A DNA stretch of 64,000 nt from Bacillus sp. CH30_1T (GTDB taxonomy: Bacteria > Bacillota > Bacilli > Bacillales > Bacillaceae_B): positions 109,297 through 173,296 of the forward strand of contig NZ_VTUY01000005.1 of assembly GCF_008364765.1 (NCBI RefSeq), written 5' to 3'. The translations under genes and the position numbers were made by a program. Numbering within the stretch: position 1 is the stretch's first letter; each line of letters starts with the position of its first letter. Of the stretch, positions 25,601 through 37,103 are shown piece by piece. Under the pieces are notes generated by a model that had not been told where the DNA came from, did no database searches, and worked only from the letters and a program-made list of their open reading frames with translations.

Positions 25601-26574
25601 ATGAGATGGAATTTGAAAAGCCTGTACTTGAGCTCAAGAAAAAAATAGCCGAGCTGAAGGAGTTCACTCAAAATTCAGACGTCGATTTATCAAATGAAAT
25701 CGAGAAATTGGAGAGCAGGCTCACGAAGCTTGAAAATGATATCTATGAAAACATGAAGCCTTGGGAAAGGGTTCAGGTAGCACGACATCCCAATCGCCCG
25801 ACGACGCTTGATTATATCGGCTATCTCTTTACGGATTTCATCGAAATGCATGGAGACCGTCTTTATGGGGATGACGAAGCCATTGTTTCAGGCGTAGGGA
25901 AATTTCATGATGTCCCCGTAACCATCATCGGACACCAAAGAGGGAAAGATACGAAAGAAAATATTCGCCGGAACTTTGGAATGCCTCATCCGGAAGGTTA
26001 CCGAAAAGCCTTACGCTTGATGAAACAAGCGGACAAGTTCAATCGTCCGATCATCTGCTTTATTGATACAAAGGGTGCTTATCCCGGTAAAGCGGCAGAG
26101 GAAAGAGGTCAGAGTGAAGCCATTGCAAGAAATCTGGTAGAAATGGCAGGCTTGACTGTTCCCGTTATATGCATGGTCATTGGTGAAGGTGGTAGTGGAG
26201 GTGCCCTGGCACTGGGAGTCGGAAACCATATTCATATGCTTGAAAACTCCACTTACTCCGTGATTTCACCTGAAGGGGCTGCAGCCATACTGTGGAAGGA
26301 TTCCACACAAGCGAAACGGGCAGCTGAATCCATGAAGATTACAGCACCGGATTTGAAGGAGCTTGGAATCATTGATGAAATCGTCACGGAAGTCAAAGGC
26401 GGTGCTCATAAAGATGTCGAAGAGCAAGCACAATATATCAATGATGTATTAAAGGCATCCTTGAAAGAATTAATACCAATGCAGAAAGATGAATTGATAC
26501 AGCATCGCTATGATAAATTTAAAGCGATGGGTGAATATTCTGTTTTAAATGATTTAATTGGGGTACAATCATAA
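25594..26574 (+). CDS. accA: Acetyl-CoA carboxylase carboxyltransferase alpha subunit
   Basis: The 326-residue partner of AccD in the carboxyltransferase heterotetramer. Start region forms a coiled coil ([16 protein letters not shown]), then the core with [34 protein letters not shown], and the oxyanion-hole glycines in [14 protein letters not shown]. The ATG at 25594 overlaps the accD stop, with GGTGAT seven bases upstream; a second in-frame ATG is four codons later. A perfect terminator follows. Confidence 0.97.
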   Translation: MVNEMEFEKPVLELKKKIAELKEFTQNSDVDLSNEIEKLESRLTKLENDIYENMKPWERVQVARHPNRPTTLDYIGYLFTDFIEMHGDRLYGDDEAIVSGVGKFHDVPVTIIGHQRGKDTKENIRRNFGMPHPEGYRKALRLMKQADKFNRPIICFIDTKGAYPGKAAEERGQSEAIARNLVEMAGLTVPVICMVIGEGGSGGALALGVGNHIHMLENSTYSVISPEGAAAILWKDSTQAKRAAESMKITAPDLKELGIIDEIVTEVKGGAHKDVEEQAQYINDVLKASLKELIPMQKDELIQHRYDKFKAMGEYSVLNDLIGVQS

Positions 26575-26583
26575 TGAACTATG

Positions 26584-26620
26584 GACTGACAAATAGGAAA
26601 TACCATTTGTCAGTCTTTTT
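26584..26620 (+). terminator. Terminator of accDA
   Basis: Perfect 11-bp stem GACTGACAAAT / ATTTGTCAGTC, ten-base loop, then TTTTT. Confidence 0.95.
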
Positions 26621-26817
26621 CATTAATTTTCCATCAAATTAAAGATTTGTGACGGTATTTTGAAGGTTTTAACAATTAAAACGCTTCCATTTAATAGATT
26701 ATTTCGTCTTTAGCATTTCCTTCGAGTAACTTGTTGAGAACCTTGAATCTTCGTGTTATTTTAGAAATAATCCATAGTCTATTGGTCCATAATAATGTAA
26801 TGAATGCAACAGGATAG

Positions 26818-27876
<1,059 letters not shown>

Positions 27877-27906
27877 ATTGTTGTAAGATTTCAGGAGGTA
27901 AAGAAA

Positions 27907-29667
27907 ATGAGAAAAACGAAAATAGTATGTACGATCGGTCCTGCAAGTGAGAGTGTAGAGAAGTTATCACAACTGATCGAAGCCGGAATGAATGTTTCCC
28001 GCTTAAACTTTTCACATGGTGACCATGAAGAACATGGACAGAGAATTGTCAATATCCGTGAAGCAGCCGAAAAAGCCGGGAAAACAGTCGGGATCCTTCT
28101 CGATACAAAAGGTCCGGAAATCCGTACGAATAATATGGAAGATGGAGCAATCGAATTAACTCAAGGTTCAAACGTCATCGTTTCCATGAAGGAAGTACTC
28201 GGGACAACTGAGAAATTCTCCGTTACATACGAAGGATTAATCGATGATGTTCATGTTGGTTCGAAAATTCTTCTTGACGATGGTCTAATTGGATTGGAAG
28301 TAACGGAAATCGATAAAGCGAACGGAGAGATTCATACGTACGTTGCCAACAGCGGCACTTTAAAGAATAAAAAAGGTGTAAACGTACCAGGTGTATCCGT
28401 AAACCTTCCAGGGATTACGGATAAAGATGCACAGGATATCGTATTCGGTATTGGGCAGGGAGTCGACTTTATTGCAGCATCATTCGTTCGCCGTGCCTCT
28501 GATGTACTGGAAATTCGTCAATTATTGGAAGAGCATGACGCTTCCCACATTCAAATCATCCCTAAGATCGAGAATCAAGAGGGTGTAGACAATATTAATG
28601 AAATCCTTGAAGTGTCAGACGGATTAATGGTGGCTCGTGGAGATCTTGGTGTGGAAATCCCTGCTGAAGAAGTACCATTGGTTCAGAAGATGTTGATCAA
28701 AAAATGTAACTCACTGGGTAAGCCTGTCATCACGGCAACTCAAATGCTTGATTCCATGCAGCGCAACCCTAGACCGACAAGAGCAGAAGCAAGTGACGTA
28801 GCCAATGCGATCTTCGATGGTACAGATGCGATCATGCTATCTGGTGAAACAGCTGCAGGTACGTATCCTGTTGAAGCGGTCCAAACGATGCATAACATTG
28901 CTTCAAGAGCGGAAACAGCCCTTGATTTCAATGATATCCTGGCGGCACGCAGCAAAGACAGTGAGCATAATATGACGGATGCCATCGGTCAATCTGTAGC
29001 GCATACGGCTCTTAACCTTGATGTCAATGCGATTGTGGCCCCAACGGAAAGCGGGCACACAGCACGCATGATTTCTAAGTACCGTCCAAAAGCTCCAATC
29101 GTAGCAGTAACGGGAACAGATTCCGTATCACGTCGATTGGCACTTGTCTGGGGTGTTTACCCTACAGTTGGACGTAAAGTGACGACTACTGACGAAATGC
29201 TTGATATGGCAGTAGAGGAAAGCGTCAATTCAGGTATGACGAAGCATGGAGATCGCATTATCATCACAGCTGGTGTTCCAATCGGTGAATCAGGAACAAC
29301 CAACCTGATGAAAATCCATGTGGTAGGCGACGTCGTTGCAAAAGGTCAAGGAATCGGCCGTAAATCTGCTTATGGTAAAGCCGTTGTAGCGATGTCTGCA
29401 GATGAAGCAGTGAAAAATACTACACCGGGTTCTGTTCTTATTACCATCGGAACAGACAAAGAAATGATGCCGGCCCTGGAAAAATGCTCGGCTCTTATTG
29501 TTGAAGAAGGCGGTTTGACAAGTCATGCAGCGGTAGTTGGAATCAATCTAGGGATTCCTGTAGTCGTTGGTGTGGACAATGCCACTTCTCTATTCACAAA
29601 TGGTCAGGAAATTACAGTAGACGCTACTCGCGGTGTTATCTATAACGGTCACGCAAGCGTATTATAA
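27907..29667 (+). CDS. pyk: Pyruvate kinase with C-terminal PEP-utiliser domain
   Basis: Converts phosphoenolpyruvate and ADP to pyruvate and ATP. At 586 residues it has the extra C-terminal domain typical of Bacillus and Geobacillus enzymes (about 480-586, with [21 protein letters not shown] in the mobile PEP-utiliser style). The barrel shows [36 protein letters not shown] and [12 protein letters not shown], and [11 protein letters not shown]. Follows pfkA with AGGAGGT upstream; a strong terminator follows. Confidence 0.97.
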   Translation: MRKTKIVCTIGPASESVEKLSQLIEAGMNVSRLNFSHGDHEEHGQRIVNIREAAEKAGKTVGILLDTKGPEIRTNNMEDGAIELTQGSNVIVSMKEVLGTTEKFSVTYEGLIDDVHVGSKILLDDGLIGLEVTEIDKANGEIHTYVANSGTLKNKKGVNVPGVSVNLPGITDKDAQDIVFGIGQGVDFIAASFVRRASDVLEIRQLLEEHDASHIQIIPKIENQEGVDNINEILEVSDGLMVARGDLGVEIPAEEVPLVQKMLIKKCNSLGKPVITATQMLDSMQRNPRPTRAEASDVANAIFDGTDAIMLSGETAAGTYPVEAVQTMHNIASRAETALDFNDILAARSKDSEHNMTDAIGQSVAHTALNLDVNAIVAPTESGHTARMISKYRPKAPIVAVTGTDSVSRRLALVWGVYPTVGRKVTTTDEMLDMAVEESVNSGMTKHGDRIIITAGVPIGESGTTNLMKIHVVGDVVAKGQGIGRKSAYGKAVVAMSADEAVKNTTPGSVLITIGTDKEMMPALEKCSALIVEEGGLTSHAAVVGINLGIPVVVGVDNATSLFTNGQEITVDATRGVIYNGHASVL

Positions 29668-29678
29668 GTTGAAATGTG

Positions 29679-29714
29679 AAAAAGCCAGAGTCTGGAAATG
29701 GACTCTGGCTTTTT
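29679..29714 (+). terminator. Terminator of pfkA-pyk
   Basis: AAAAAGCCAGAGTC and GACTCTGGCTTTTT form a perfect 14-bp stem with an eight-base loop. Confidence 0.96.
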
Positions 29715-29764
29715 GTGCGTAAATAAGACTGTTCATGCGGTAGGAGTTACCGGTGTTCACAATT

Positions 29765-29891
29765 TGGCACGAGTTTAGCTGAAAGTGGCGCAAGTAAGAT
29801 TGAAAGTGGCACAAGTTTAGCTAGAAGTGGCACAAGTTAGATTGAAAGTACCGCAACAATCGTTTAAAAGTGCCGCAACCAGCATTGTAAG
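29765..29891. repeat. Degenerate 21-bp repeat array, six units
   Basis: Units begin at 29765, 29786, 29807, 29828, 29849 and 29871, so the step is 21, 21, 21, 21 and 22. The clearest unit is TGGCGCAAGTAAGATTGAAA; all keep GGCRCAAG or CCGCAA at the front. It fills most of the 390-base gap between pyk and fxsA. No reading frame crosses it. Confidence 0.85.
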
Positions 29892-30059
29892 TAATTCACC
29901 TCAAAAGGTGAACACGTACTATAAAACCGCCTGCGATGATAATAGTCATAACTCGCCAAAAACACATTCAAATTAAGCAAACCCCCACATAATACGCAAA
30001 ATCTCAAATATGTTATAATTAAAGGAAGCAAGTATTAAACTAAAATGGAGGAATCCATC

Positions 30060-30446
30060 ATGAGATATATGTTGTTATTATTGATTATCGTACCCGCTTT
30101 TGAAATTGGGTTATTGGTTCTTTCCGGACAAGCCATTGGTCTCGTTCCAACGGTTCTATTGATTATCACTACAGGGATTTTAGGAGCTTATTTGGCGAAA
30201 AAACAAGGAATGGAGACACTCAGAAAAGCGCAGCAGGATATGCAGTACGGTCAGTTGCCTGGAGATGCCATCATTGATGGATTGTGCATTCTGGTCGGAG
30301 GAGTCGTTCTGTTGACGCCTGGTTTTATCACCGATGCCATCGGATTCCTGCTATTACTTCCACCTACACGTAAAATGTTCAAACCGTTCATTTATAAGCT
30401 ATTCAAGCGGTGGATCAATAATGGGAATGTGATCATATACAGATAA
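30060..30446 (+). CDS. fxsA: FxsA family membrane protein
   Basis: A 128-residue inner-membrane protein with about three or four helices. The start MRYMLLLLIIVPAFEIGLLV and the middle GAYLAKKQGMETLRKAQQDM, then the VLLTPGFITDAIGFLLLLPPTR motif, are diagnostic of FxsA (YtzA in B. subtilis). In E. coli overproduced FxsA eases phage T7 exclusion by the F plasmid; its normal role is unclear. ATG 30060 is eight bases after GGAGG, so I reject an ATG five codons upstream. Confidence 0.9.
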   Translation: MRYMLLLLIIVPAFEIGLLVLSGQAIGLVPTVLLIITTGILGAYLAKKQGMETLRKAQQDMQYGQLPGDAIIDGLCILVGGVVLLTPGFITDAIGFLLLLPPTRKMFKPFIYKLFKRWINNGNVIIYR

Positions 30447-30449
30447 TAC

Positions 30450-30482
30450 AAAAAGCACTGCTCACGGGGAGCAGTGCTTTTT
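30450..30482. terminator. Bidirectional terminator between fxsA and ytvI
   Basis: AAAAAGCACTGCTC and GAGCAGTGCTTTTT form a perfect 14-bp stem with a five-base loop, A-rich on one side and T-rich on the other. Confidence 0.95.
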
Positions 30483-30483
30483 C

Positions 30484-31590
30484 CTATTTTACACCCATAA
30501 TAAACTTCCACGTATCTTCAAAAACACCCGCTCTTTTGAGAGTGGATAGAATGACTAGTACAACCGGGCCAACGATCAATCCAAGAAACCCGATGAGCTT
30601 AAAGCCGACAAAGAGAGCAATCAGGGTGGCGAGTGGATCGAGTCCGATGCTTGAGGACAATACTTTTGGCTCCATAATTTGACGCTGTACCACGACAACT
30701 AAATAGAGAACGGATAAACCGATACCTAATCCGACGTTCCCTGTAATAAACTCATAAATGATCCAAGGTACGAAAACCGCTCCTGTACCAAGATACGGTA
30801 AAATATCAACGAGACCCGTTACGAGTGCAATGGTGATCGCATAGTCCACTCTCAGTATGATCAATCCGATTAACACGATGATAGCCGTGATGGATATGAG
30901 GGTGAACTGTGCTCTAATAAATCCGAACAGGGCCCTTTTCAGATCGATGAATACTTTTCTCCCGCTGCTCATCGCCTTTCCAGGAATGATTTTCTCTGCT
31001 TTGGCAGATAATGTATACCAGTCCTTACTAATGAAAAACGTGGCTAAAGCGGCAAAAATCAGGACGGATGCCGCGTTGGGAATCCATGAAATCAACTGAG
31101 GCAATTTGGTGAAAAAGTTTTGCAGGAAATCCCCTGCAGAAGTGGCGATTTTTGTTCCGGCGGTCTGGACATTTTCTAATATGGTATCCTGCTGTCCGGC
31201 TTCAAGGTTCTTGAATAATCCTGATAGCTGGTTGTATAGTGGAATCACATGCCCTACGACGAAATCCTCAGCAAATTTGACCAAGGTCTGCACATGCTTA
31301 GGAAGCTCTTCTGCTAAATAATTCGCACCGGAAACAATTTCAGCAATCAGTAGGGTGATAAGACCTGCAAAGATCGCAACGATCAATATGAGAGATAAAG
31401 CAACTGCCCATATCCTCGGCAGCCATCTTTCAAGCCAATTCACTAGAGGATTGATGAGTAACGCGATGGCAATGGCAATGATAAACGGATAAGCAAGCTT
31501 CCATATGTAATAGAGTGAAATCAAAGAGAGCATGACAATGGCTAAAACGATCAGGAACCGGATCGTTCGATAAACATATTCTACATTCAA
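30484..31590 (-). CDS. ytvI: Sporulation integral membrane protein YtvI (AI-2E transporter family)
   Basis: A 368-residue membrane protein with about eight helices and the family motifs (ALLINPLVNWLERWLPR, a central soluble stretch about 95-160, LPYLGTGAVFVPW, and SSIGLDPLATLIALFVGFKLIG). YtvI belongs to the AI-2E exporter superfamily (PF01594) and is linked to sporulation in B. subtilis. The start is a TTG six bases after AGGAGGG on the minus strand; a longer frame to 31674 would put the ribosome site inside the gene. Convergent with fxsA. Confidence 0.88.
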   Translation of the reverse strand: MNVEYVYRTIRFLIVLAIVMLSLISLYYIWKLAYPFIIAIAIALLINPLVNWLERWLPRIWAVALSLILIVAIFAGLITLLIAEIVSGANYLAEELPKHVQTLVKFAEDFVVGHVIPLYNQLSGLFKNLEAGQQDTILENVQTAGTKIATSAGDFLQNFFTKLPQLISWIPNAASVLIFAALATFFISKDWYTLSAKAEKIIPGKAMSSGRKVFIDLKRALFGFIRAQFTLISITAIIVLIGLIILRVDYAITIALVTGLVDILPYLGTGAVFVPWIIYEFITGNVGLGIGLSVLYLVVVVQRQIMEPKVLSSSIGLDPLATLIALFVGFKLIGFLGLIVGPVVLVILSTLKRAGVFEDTWKFIMGVK

Positions 31591-31737
31591 GGGCTTCCCT
31601 CCTACCCGATCTTCTACTTCTATTTTAAAGGAGACAGGAAATGAAAGGAAGTTTAATTTAACGAGGTTGCTCAATTTTACAACAAATGATAAAAGTTGAT
31701 ATGGTAGGATAATGATTACGAAAGGAAGAGGTTACTT

Positions 31738-32196
31738 ATGTCACAGGCATTCATGTTTTTGCTGCTCCTATTGGGAATTGGATTCGCTGCAAAAAACCAG
31801 TCCATTATTATAGCCGTAACATTTCTAATCATTTTTAAGCTGGCAGGTATCGATGAAAAAGTGTTTGCGGCCATTCAGTCCAAAGGAATTAACTGGGGTG
31901 TTACAATCATCACGATTGCTGTATTGGCACCAATCGCTACAGGTGAGATCGGATTTAAAGACCTGTATGACTCATTAAAGTCCCCTTATGCGTGGATTGC
32001 CCTCGCTTCTGGAATGGCGGTGGCCTTAATTGCGAAGAGCGGGTTAACGCTGCTGGAAGAGGACCCTCATATTACGACAGCTCTTGTTCTCGGCACCGTC
32101 TTAGCTGTGGCATTCTTTAAAGCAGTAGCTGTCGGACCGCTGATAGGAGCAGGTATTGCTTACCTCGCGATGAAATTATATGAGTTGTTCTTATAG
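31738..32196 (+). CDS. ytwI: DUF441 membrane protein YtwI
   Basis: A 152-residue protein with four hydrophobic helices and the DUF441 pattern (LLLLGIGFAAKNQSIIIAV, then GINWGVTIITIAVLAPIATGEIGF and DPHITTALVLGTVLAVAFFKAVAVGPLIGAGIAYLA). The order fxsA-ytvI-ytwI-citZ is that of B. subtilis. The function is unknown; four helices without charged pockets suggest a small membrane scaffold or carrier. Preceded by GGAAGAGG. Confidence 0.87.
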   Translation: MSQAFMFLLLLLGIGFAAKNQSIIIAVTFLIIFKLAGIDEKVFAAIQSKGINWGVTIITIAVLAPIATGEIGFKDLYDSLKSPYAWIALASGMAVALIAKSGLTLLEEDPHITTALVLGTVLAVAFFKAVAVGPLIGAGIAYLAMKLYELFL

Positions 32197-32396
32197 AATA
32201 CCACTGGAGTTCGTGCCGGTTGAAGAATTTATCCTCCACATCTCTGATGAGAGTTTAACTCTGATTATACATCTTCGACATATTTAGTGCTTTTATAACA
32301 GGAGGAGAAACCCCTGTAACCACTCCGTTTGTAAGCCTCAATGGCATGGTTTATTTTTCTAGAAAAATAATTTTTATAGAAATTGATGCGTTTTCA

Positions 32397-32425
32397 TTCA
32401 CAAAAGTCAGATAATTGTTTATAAT
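32397..32425 (+). promoter_or_regulatory. citZ promoter
   Basis: TTCACA at 32397-32402 and TATAAT at 32420-32425, with exactly 17 bases between. It leaves a leader of about 190 bases containing a small TTGAGC/GCTCAA hairpin but no long reading frame. The gap 32197-32396 upstream shows nothing else clear. Confidence 0.7.
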
Positions 32426-32430
32426 AGGAA

Positions 32431-32445
32431 ATGTAAGCGCATCCC
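32431..32445. promoter_or_regulatory. CcpA cre site at citZ
   Basis: ATGTAAGCGCATCCC matches the WTGNAANCGNWNNCW cre pattern at all but the last position. It lies at the expected transcription start, where CcpA binding would repress; citZ is a known CcpA target in B. subtilis. Confidence 0.65.
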
Positions 32446-32625
32446 AAGCTCTCGTGACATCATAGGAAGAGCCGGGAATCATTTTTTGTATAGGAATTGA
32501 GCAATCGCTCAACCTTTATTTATGTTCTTTTTAAACAAGCCTACTGATTTTTTGATAGTCATGTAGGGTTTTATGCTCATATGAAAATGGGTAAAGAGAA
32601 ATACTTAACAAAAGGAGAGGTTATT

Positions 32626-33744
32626 ATGACAGCAACTCGCGGGTTAGAAGGGGTTGTAGCAACAACATCATCCATTAGTTCGATCATTGATGATACTCTT
32701 ACATATGTTGGCTACAACATTGATGATTTAGCAAATAATGCCAGTTTTGAAGAGGTTATCTACTTATTATGGCATCTGAAATTACCTACTTCATCAGAAC
32801 TTCAGGAATTTACAGAGCTATTAGCAGATAACGCTGAATTGCCTAAAGAGGTCATCGAACACTTCAAAATGTACAACATCAAGGAAGTCCATCCTATGGC
32901 AGCTTTACGTTCTGCCGTGTCTTTACTTGGATTATATGATGATAAAGCAGATGTTATGGACGAAAAGGAAAACTATTTAAAAGCCGTTCGACTTCAAGCG
33001 AAAATTCCTACAATCGTAACGAGCTTTTCCCGAATTCGCAATGGACTAGAGCCGATTGCCCCTCGCAAAGATTTAGGATTCGCTGCTAATTTCCTATATA
33101 TGTTAACCGGGAAAGATCCCGAGCCGGTTGAAATTGAGGCATTCAATAAAGCGCTTGTTCTTCATGCGGATCACGAGTTAAATGCTTCTACATTCACTGC
33201 ACGTGTATGTGTCGCAACTCTTTCTGATGTGTATTCAGGCGTCACTGCTGCGATTGGTGCTTTAAAAGGACCGTTGCACGGTGGAGCAAATGAGCAAGTA
33301 ATGAAGATGCTTACTGAAATTGGTTCGGTTGATAAAGCAGAATCATATATCCTGGACAAACTAGAGAAGAAAGAAAAAATAATGGGCTTCGGTCACCGTG
33401 TATACCGTCAAGGAGACCCGCGTGCCAAGCACCTTAAAGAAATGTCTAAAAAATTAACTGAATTAACTGGACAAAGTAAATATTACGAAATGTCCGTTAA
33501 GGTGGAAGATGTATTTACATCTAACAAAGGCTTACCGCCTAATGTTGATTTCTATTCAGCATCCGTTTACCACAGCTTAGGCATCGATCATGATCTATTC
33601 ACTCCGATCTTCGCTGTAAGCCGTGTATCCGGTTGGTTAGCTCATATTCTGGAGCAGTATTCAAACAACCGCTTAATCCGTCCTCGTGCTGATTATGTAG
33701 GGCCCGGCAAGCAAGAATATGTGCCTGTAGAACAAAGAGGTTAA
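32626..33744 (+). CDS. citZ: Citrate synthase
   Basis: Condenses oxaloacetate and acetyl-CoA, 372 residues, the same as B. subtilis CitZ. ATG 32626 follows AAAGGAGAGG; an ATG 15 codons earlier lies in the leader. Catalytic residues can be seen in LHADHELNASTFTARV, GPLHGGANEQV and GFGHRVYRQGDPRAKHL. First gene of the citZ-icd-mdh group; a hairpin at about 33790-33842 separates it from icd. Confidence 0.96.
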   Translation: MTATRGLEGVVATTSSISSIIDDTLTYVGYNIDDLANNASFEEVIYLLWHLKLPTSSELQEFTELLADNAELPKEVIEHFKMYNIKEVHPMAALRSAVSLLGLYDDKADVMDEKENYLKAVRLQAKIPTIVTSFSRIRNGLEPIAPRKDLGFAANFLYMLTGKDPEPVEIEAFNKALVLHADHELNASTFTARVCVATLSDVYSGVTAAIGALKGPLHGGANEQVMKMLTEIGSVDKAESYILDKLEKKEKIMGFGHRVYRQGDPRAKHLKEMSKKLTELTGQSKYYEMSVKVEDVFTSNKGLPPNVDFYSASVYHSLGIDHDLFTPIFAVSRVSGWLAHILEQYSNNRLIRPRADYVGPGKQEYVPVEQRG

Positions 33745-33789
33745 ACATCAATATTTACAAAAGGTGAAAATATTGGTGTAATGAATAAG

Positions 33790-33842
33790 GGAAGGGGACT
33801 GACTCTAAATGCATAAGGCACTTATGGGTCATCCCCTTTGAT
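33790..33842 (+). other. Hairpin between citZ and icd
   Basis: AAGGGGACTGAC can pair with GGTCATCCCCTT across a 25-base loop. There are only a few Ts after it. It may be a partial terminator or a processing and stability element that lowers or protects the downstream mRNA. Confidence 0.4.
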
Positions 33843-33865
33843 AATGAATAAATGGAGGTTACATA

Positions 33866-35137
33866 ATGACACAAGGTGAAAAAATTACAAACCAGAACGG
33901 CCAGCTTAATGTGCCAAACAATCCAATTGTCCCATTCATTGAAGGTGACGGAACGGGCCCGGATATTTGGGCAGCAGCTCAACGCGTTTTAGATGCTTCT
34001 GTTGAAAAAGCATATAAAGGTGAACGCAAAATCTCTTGGAAAGAAGTATATGCAGGAGAGAAAGCATTCAACAAAACAGGTGAATGGCTTCCATCAGAAA
34101 CTCTTGATGCGATCCGTGAATACTTCATCGCAATCAAGGGTCCACTTACAACTCCTGTTGGGGGCGGAATCCGTTCATTGAACGTTGCGCTACGCCAGGA
34201 ATTAGACCTGTTCACTTGCCTGCGTCCTGTACGCTATTTCGAAGGTGTTCCATCACCGGTTAAGCGTCCTGAAGACACTGACATGGTCATCTTCCGTGAA
34301 AACACTGAAGACATCTATGCAGGTATCGAATATGCAAAAGGTTCTGATGATGTGAAAAAATTAATCAGCTTCCTTCAAGATGAAATGGGTGTTAACAAAA
34401 TCCGTTTCCCTGAAACTTCTGGTATCGGTATCAAGCCTGTATCTGAAGAAGGTACAAGCCGTCTTGTTCGTGCAGCGATCAACTACGCTATCACAGAAGG
34501 CCGTAAATCAGTAACGTTGGTTCACAAAGGGAACATCATGAAGTTCACTGAAGGAGCTTTCAAAAACTGGGGTTACGAGCTTGCCGAAAAAGAATTCGGC
34601 GATAAAGTATTCACTTGGGCTCAATATGACAAGATCAAAGATGCTGACGGATTGGAAGCTGCAAACAAAGCACAATCCGAAGCTGAAGCAGCTGGTAAGA
34701 TCATCGTGAAGGATTCAATCGCTGATATCTTCCTACAGCAAATCCTTACTCGTCCGGCTGAGTTTGATGTAGTGGCAACAATGAACCTAAACGGAGATTA
34801 TATCTCTGATGCATTAGCCGCTCAAGTTGGTGGAATCGGTATTGCGCCTGGAGCAAACATCAACTACGAAACAGGACATGCAATCTTTGAGGCGACTCAC
34901 GGAACAGCTCCTAAATATGCAGGTATGGATAAAGTGAATCCTTCATCTGTCATCCTTTCCGGTGTGCTTATGCTTGAGCACCTTGGTTGGACAGAAGCTG
35001 CTAACTTAATCACAAAATCCATGGAGAAAACTATCGCTTCTAAAGTCGTAACATATGACTTCGCCCGTCTAATGGATGGAGCAACAGAAGTGAAATGTTC
35101 TGAGTTCGGTTCTGCTTTAATCGAAAACATGGGATAA
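33866..35137 (+). CDS. icd: NADP-dependent isocitrate dehydrogenase
   Basis: Oxidative decarboxylation of isocitrate to 2-oxoglutarate, 423 residues, the CitC size. Motifs: [13 protein letters not shown], the isocitrate site [25 protein letters not shown] (key SLNVALRQ), [29 protein letters not shown] and [17 protein letters not shown]; the C-terminal HGTAPKYAG ends the cofactor site. Preceded by GGAGGT; mdh follows 78 bases later with a small hairpin between (35157-35183). Confidence 0.97.
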   Translation: MTQGEKITNQNGQLNVPNNPIVPFIEGDGTGPDIWAAAQRVLDASVEKAYKGERKISWKEVYAGEKAFNKTGEWLPSETLDAIREYFIAIKGPLTTPVGGGIRSLNVALRQELDLFTCLRPVRYFEGVPSPVKRPEDTDMVIFRENTEDIYAGIEYAKGSDDVKKLISFLQDEMGVNKIRFPETSGIGIKPVSEEGTSRLVRAAINYAITEGRKSVTLVHKGNIMKFTEGAFKNWGYELAEKEFGDKVFTWAQYDKIKDADGLEAANKAQSEAEAAGKIIVKDSIADIFLQQILTRPAEFDVVATMNLNGDYISDALAAQVGGIGIAPGANINYETGHAIFEATHGTAPKYAGMDKVNPSSVILSGVLMLEHLGWTEAANLITKSMEKTIASKVVTYDFARLMDGATEVKCSEFGSALIENMG

Positions 35138-35156
35138 TTTTAATTTAAAATAGGGA

Positions 35157-35183
35157 CGGGGTGCTTCGAACTGGAGCACTCCT
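35157..35183 (+). other. Small hairpin between icd and mdh
   Basis: GGGTGCTTC and GGAGCACTCC pair with a five-base loop. No T-run follows, so this is unlikely to stop transcription; it may influence mRNA stability. Confidence 0.35.
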
Positions 35184-35218
35184 TCCTTTACATAATGACA
35201 CGAATAGGAGGAATTATG

Positions 35219-36157
35219 ATGGCTATTAAACGTAGAAAAGTATCTGTTATCGGTGGAGGTTTTACAGGGGCGACTACAGCACTGATGCTTGCTCAGAAAG
35301 AGCTTGGAGATGTTGTACTGGTAGATATTCCTCAAAATGAAGACCCGACGAAAGGGAAAGCGCTGGATATGCTTGAAGCGAGCCCGGTACAAGGATTTGA
35401 TTCAAACATCATCGGTACTTCCAATTATGAAGATACAAAGGATTCGGATATCGTTGTCATCACTGCAGGGATTGCCCGTAAACCAGGAATGAGCCGTGAT
35501 GATCTGGTTCAAACCAATCAAAAGGTCATGAAATCAGTCACGCAGCAAATCGTTAAGTATTCGCCAAATTGCTACATCATCGTTCTGACAAACCCGGTGG
35601 ATGCTATGACATATACAGTATTCAAAGAGTCCGGGTTCCCTAAAGAGCGCGTAATCGGACAATCCGGCGTTCTGGATACAGCCCGTTTCCGCACATTTGT
35701 CGCTCAAGAATTAAACCTTTCTGTGAAAGATATTACAGGGTTCGTTCTTGGCGGCCATGGGGATGACATGGTTCCTCTTATTCGTTACTCGTACGCTGGA
35801 GGCATCCCTCTGGAAACATTAATTCCTAAAGACCGTTTAGACGCGATCGTCGAGCGTACCCGTAAAGGCGGAGGGGAAATTGTAGGCCTTCTGGGCAACG
35901 GAAGTGCTTATTATGCTCCTGCTGCTTCACTTGTTCAAATGGTAGAAGCCATCCTTAAGGATCAACGCCGTGTCATCCCTGCCATTGCATACCTGGAAGG
36001 TGAATACGGTTTCGAAGGTATCTACCTGGGTGTTCCGACCATCCTTGGTGGTAATGGACTGGAAAAAATCATTGAACTCGAACTAACCGAAGAAGAGAAA
36101 GCTGCACTCTCTAACTCCGCAGACGCTGTTAAAAACGTGATGTCTTCTTTGGCTTAA
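35219..36157 (+). CDS. mdh: Malate dehydrogenase
   Basis: NAD-dependent malate dehydrogenase of the LDH-like type, 312 residues as in B. subtilis. It shows [17 protein letters not shown] (NAD), [13 protein letters not shown] (substrate loop with Arg), NPVDAMTY, and the catalytic His in [12 protein letters not shown]. Two consecutive ATGs; I use the second, seven bases after AGGAGG. It closes the TCA gene group and is followed by a terminator. Confidence 0.97.
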   Translation: MAIKRRKVSVIGGGFTGATTALMLAQKELGDVVLVDIPQNEDPTKGKALDMLEASPVQGFDSNIIGTSNYEDTKDSDIVVITAGIARKPGMSRDDLVQTNQKVMKSVTQQIVKYSPNCYIIVLTNPVDAMTYTVFKESGFPKERVIGQSGVLDTARFRTFVAQELNLSVKDITGFVLGGHGDDMVPLIRYSYAGGIPLETLIPKDRLDAIVERTRKGGGEIVGLLGNGSAYYAPAASLVQMVEAILKDQRRVIPAIAYLEGEYGFEGIYLGVPTILGGNGLEKIIELELTEEEKAALSNSADAVKNVMSSLA

Positions 36158-36172
36158 TACACGTTCAATCCA

Positions 36173-36205
36173 AAACTGGCTTCCTTATTGGAGGTCAGTT
36201 TTTTT
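36173..36205 (+). terminator. Terminator of the citZ-icd-mdh group
   Basis: AAACTGGCTTCC pairs with GGAGGTCAGTTT with one G-U pair, five-base loop, then seven Ts. Confidence 0.85.
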
Positions 36206-36307
36206 GTAGGTGAATAGGGGTTACTGAAAATCGGATAGCTGAAATCTCAAGCGTTTTCTTTTTTCGTTATGGCGTACTTAAACAGAATATGGAATGGGAG
36301 GAGTTAT

Positions 36308-36715
36308 GTGCTCTGGATAAAGTATGGTTTGATTGCAATCATTGTTTTTGTTTTTATTTCAATGATTAATTTCCTTTTGAGGAAGTTTCTTAATATTGAG
36401 AAAGCAAAAAGAGAATTGTTTTCCTATAATCATATAAACCAATTACATAGTAAAGTCGATAAATGGATAAAACATATTTCTGTAATCACTCTCATCACTC
36501 TACTTTATGTTTTATTGTTTTATTATGAAGATTTAACCTACCTATTTTTAATTGCAGTAGTCTTTTTTCATCTATTAGACTATGCGGTTAGAGGATACTT
36601 CGAGTGGAAGTATTCAGAATACCCGAAACAAGCTATCTTAACTTTTTCGGAAATGACTATCCTTTTTATAGCATTTATCATTGTGATTCGAATTTATTTA
36701 CTTGGTTCTTATTAA
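36308..36715 (+). CDS. DUF4181 membrane protein
   Basis: A 135-residue protein with four hydrophobic helices, at about 4-26, 57-77, 80-98 and 112-131. The INFLLRKFLNIEKAKRELFSYN segment followed by HSKVDKWIK is the DUF4181 signature. Function unknown. I use the GTG at 36308, six bases after GGGAGG, in preference to an ATG 13 codons earlier. The gene is more AT-rich than its neighbours, and it lies between the mdh terminator and a structured repeat, so it may be a later insertion. Confidence 0.7.
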   Translation: MLWIKYGLIAIIVFVFISMINFLLRKFLNIEKAKRELFSYNHINQLHSKVDKWIKHISVITLITLLYVLLFYYEDLTYLFLIAVVFFHLLDYAVRGYFEWKYSEYPKQAILTFSEMTILFIAFIIVIRIYLLGSY

Positions 36716-36789
36716 TATGACAGAGAATTTTTGAAATAATATTCCTAAAAGTTTAAGTTATTATTTTAAAAAAAGAACATACTCAGTAA

Positions 36790-36915
36790 GTTGATTGTAG
36801 CGGAAGGTGCTCGACTCCTGCGGGAATAGCGGGAAAGTTGAGACCCCACAGGGCAAAGCCCGAGGAGGCTCAACTCACGCCCCGCGGAAAGCGAGCACCT
36901 GGAGCGGAAATCAAC
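36790..36915 (+). repeat. Structured intergenic repeat, copy A
   Basis: Outer arms GTTGATT / AATCAAC; next helix GGTGCTCG / CGAGCACC; inner helix AGTTGAG / CTCAACT; innermost GGGC-AAA-GCCC. Conserved single-stranded parts include ACTCCTGCGGG, GAGACCCC, GAGGAGGCT and CCGCGGAAAGC. It lies in the gap of about 390 bases between the DUF4181 and MaoC genes. Confidence 0.9.
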
Positions 36916-37103
36916 CACTACATACTTATCGAGGAAGTTTAATCAACTAGACTTTGAGATATGATGTTAAATTAAAATAAACCTAACGCGTAAAAACTCT
37001 TTGTATGGAAACCCTATAAATGATAAAATATTAATAGACAGATAATAAAAACAATTTTTATTATTTAAAATTGTAATCGTTTACATACTCGGAGGTGCTT
37101 CTT

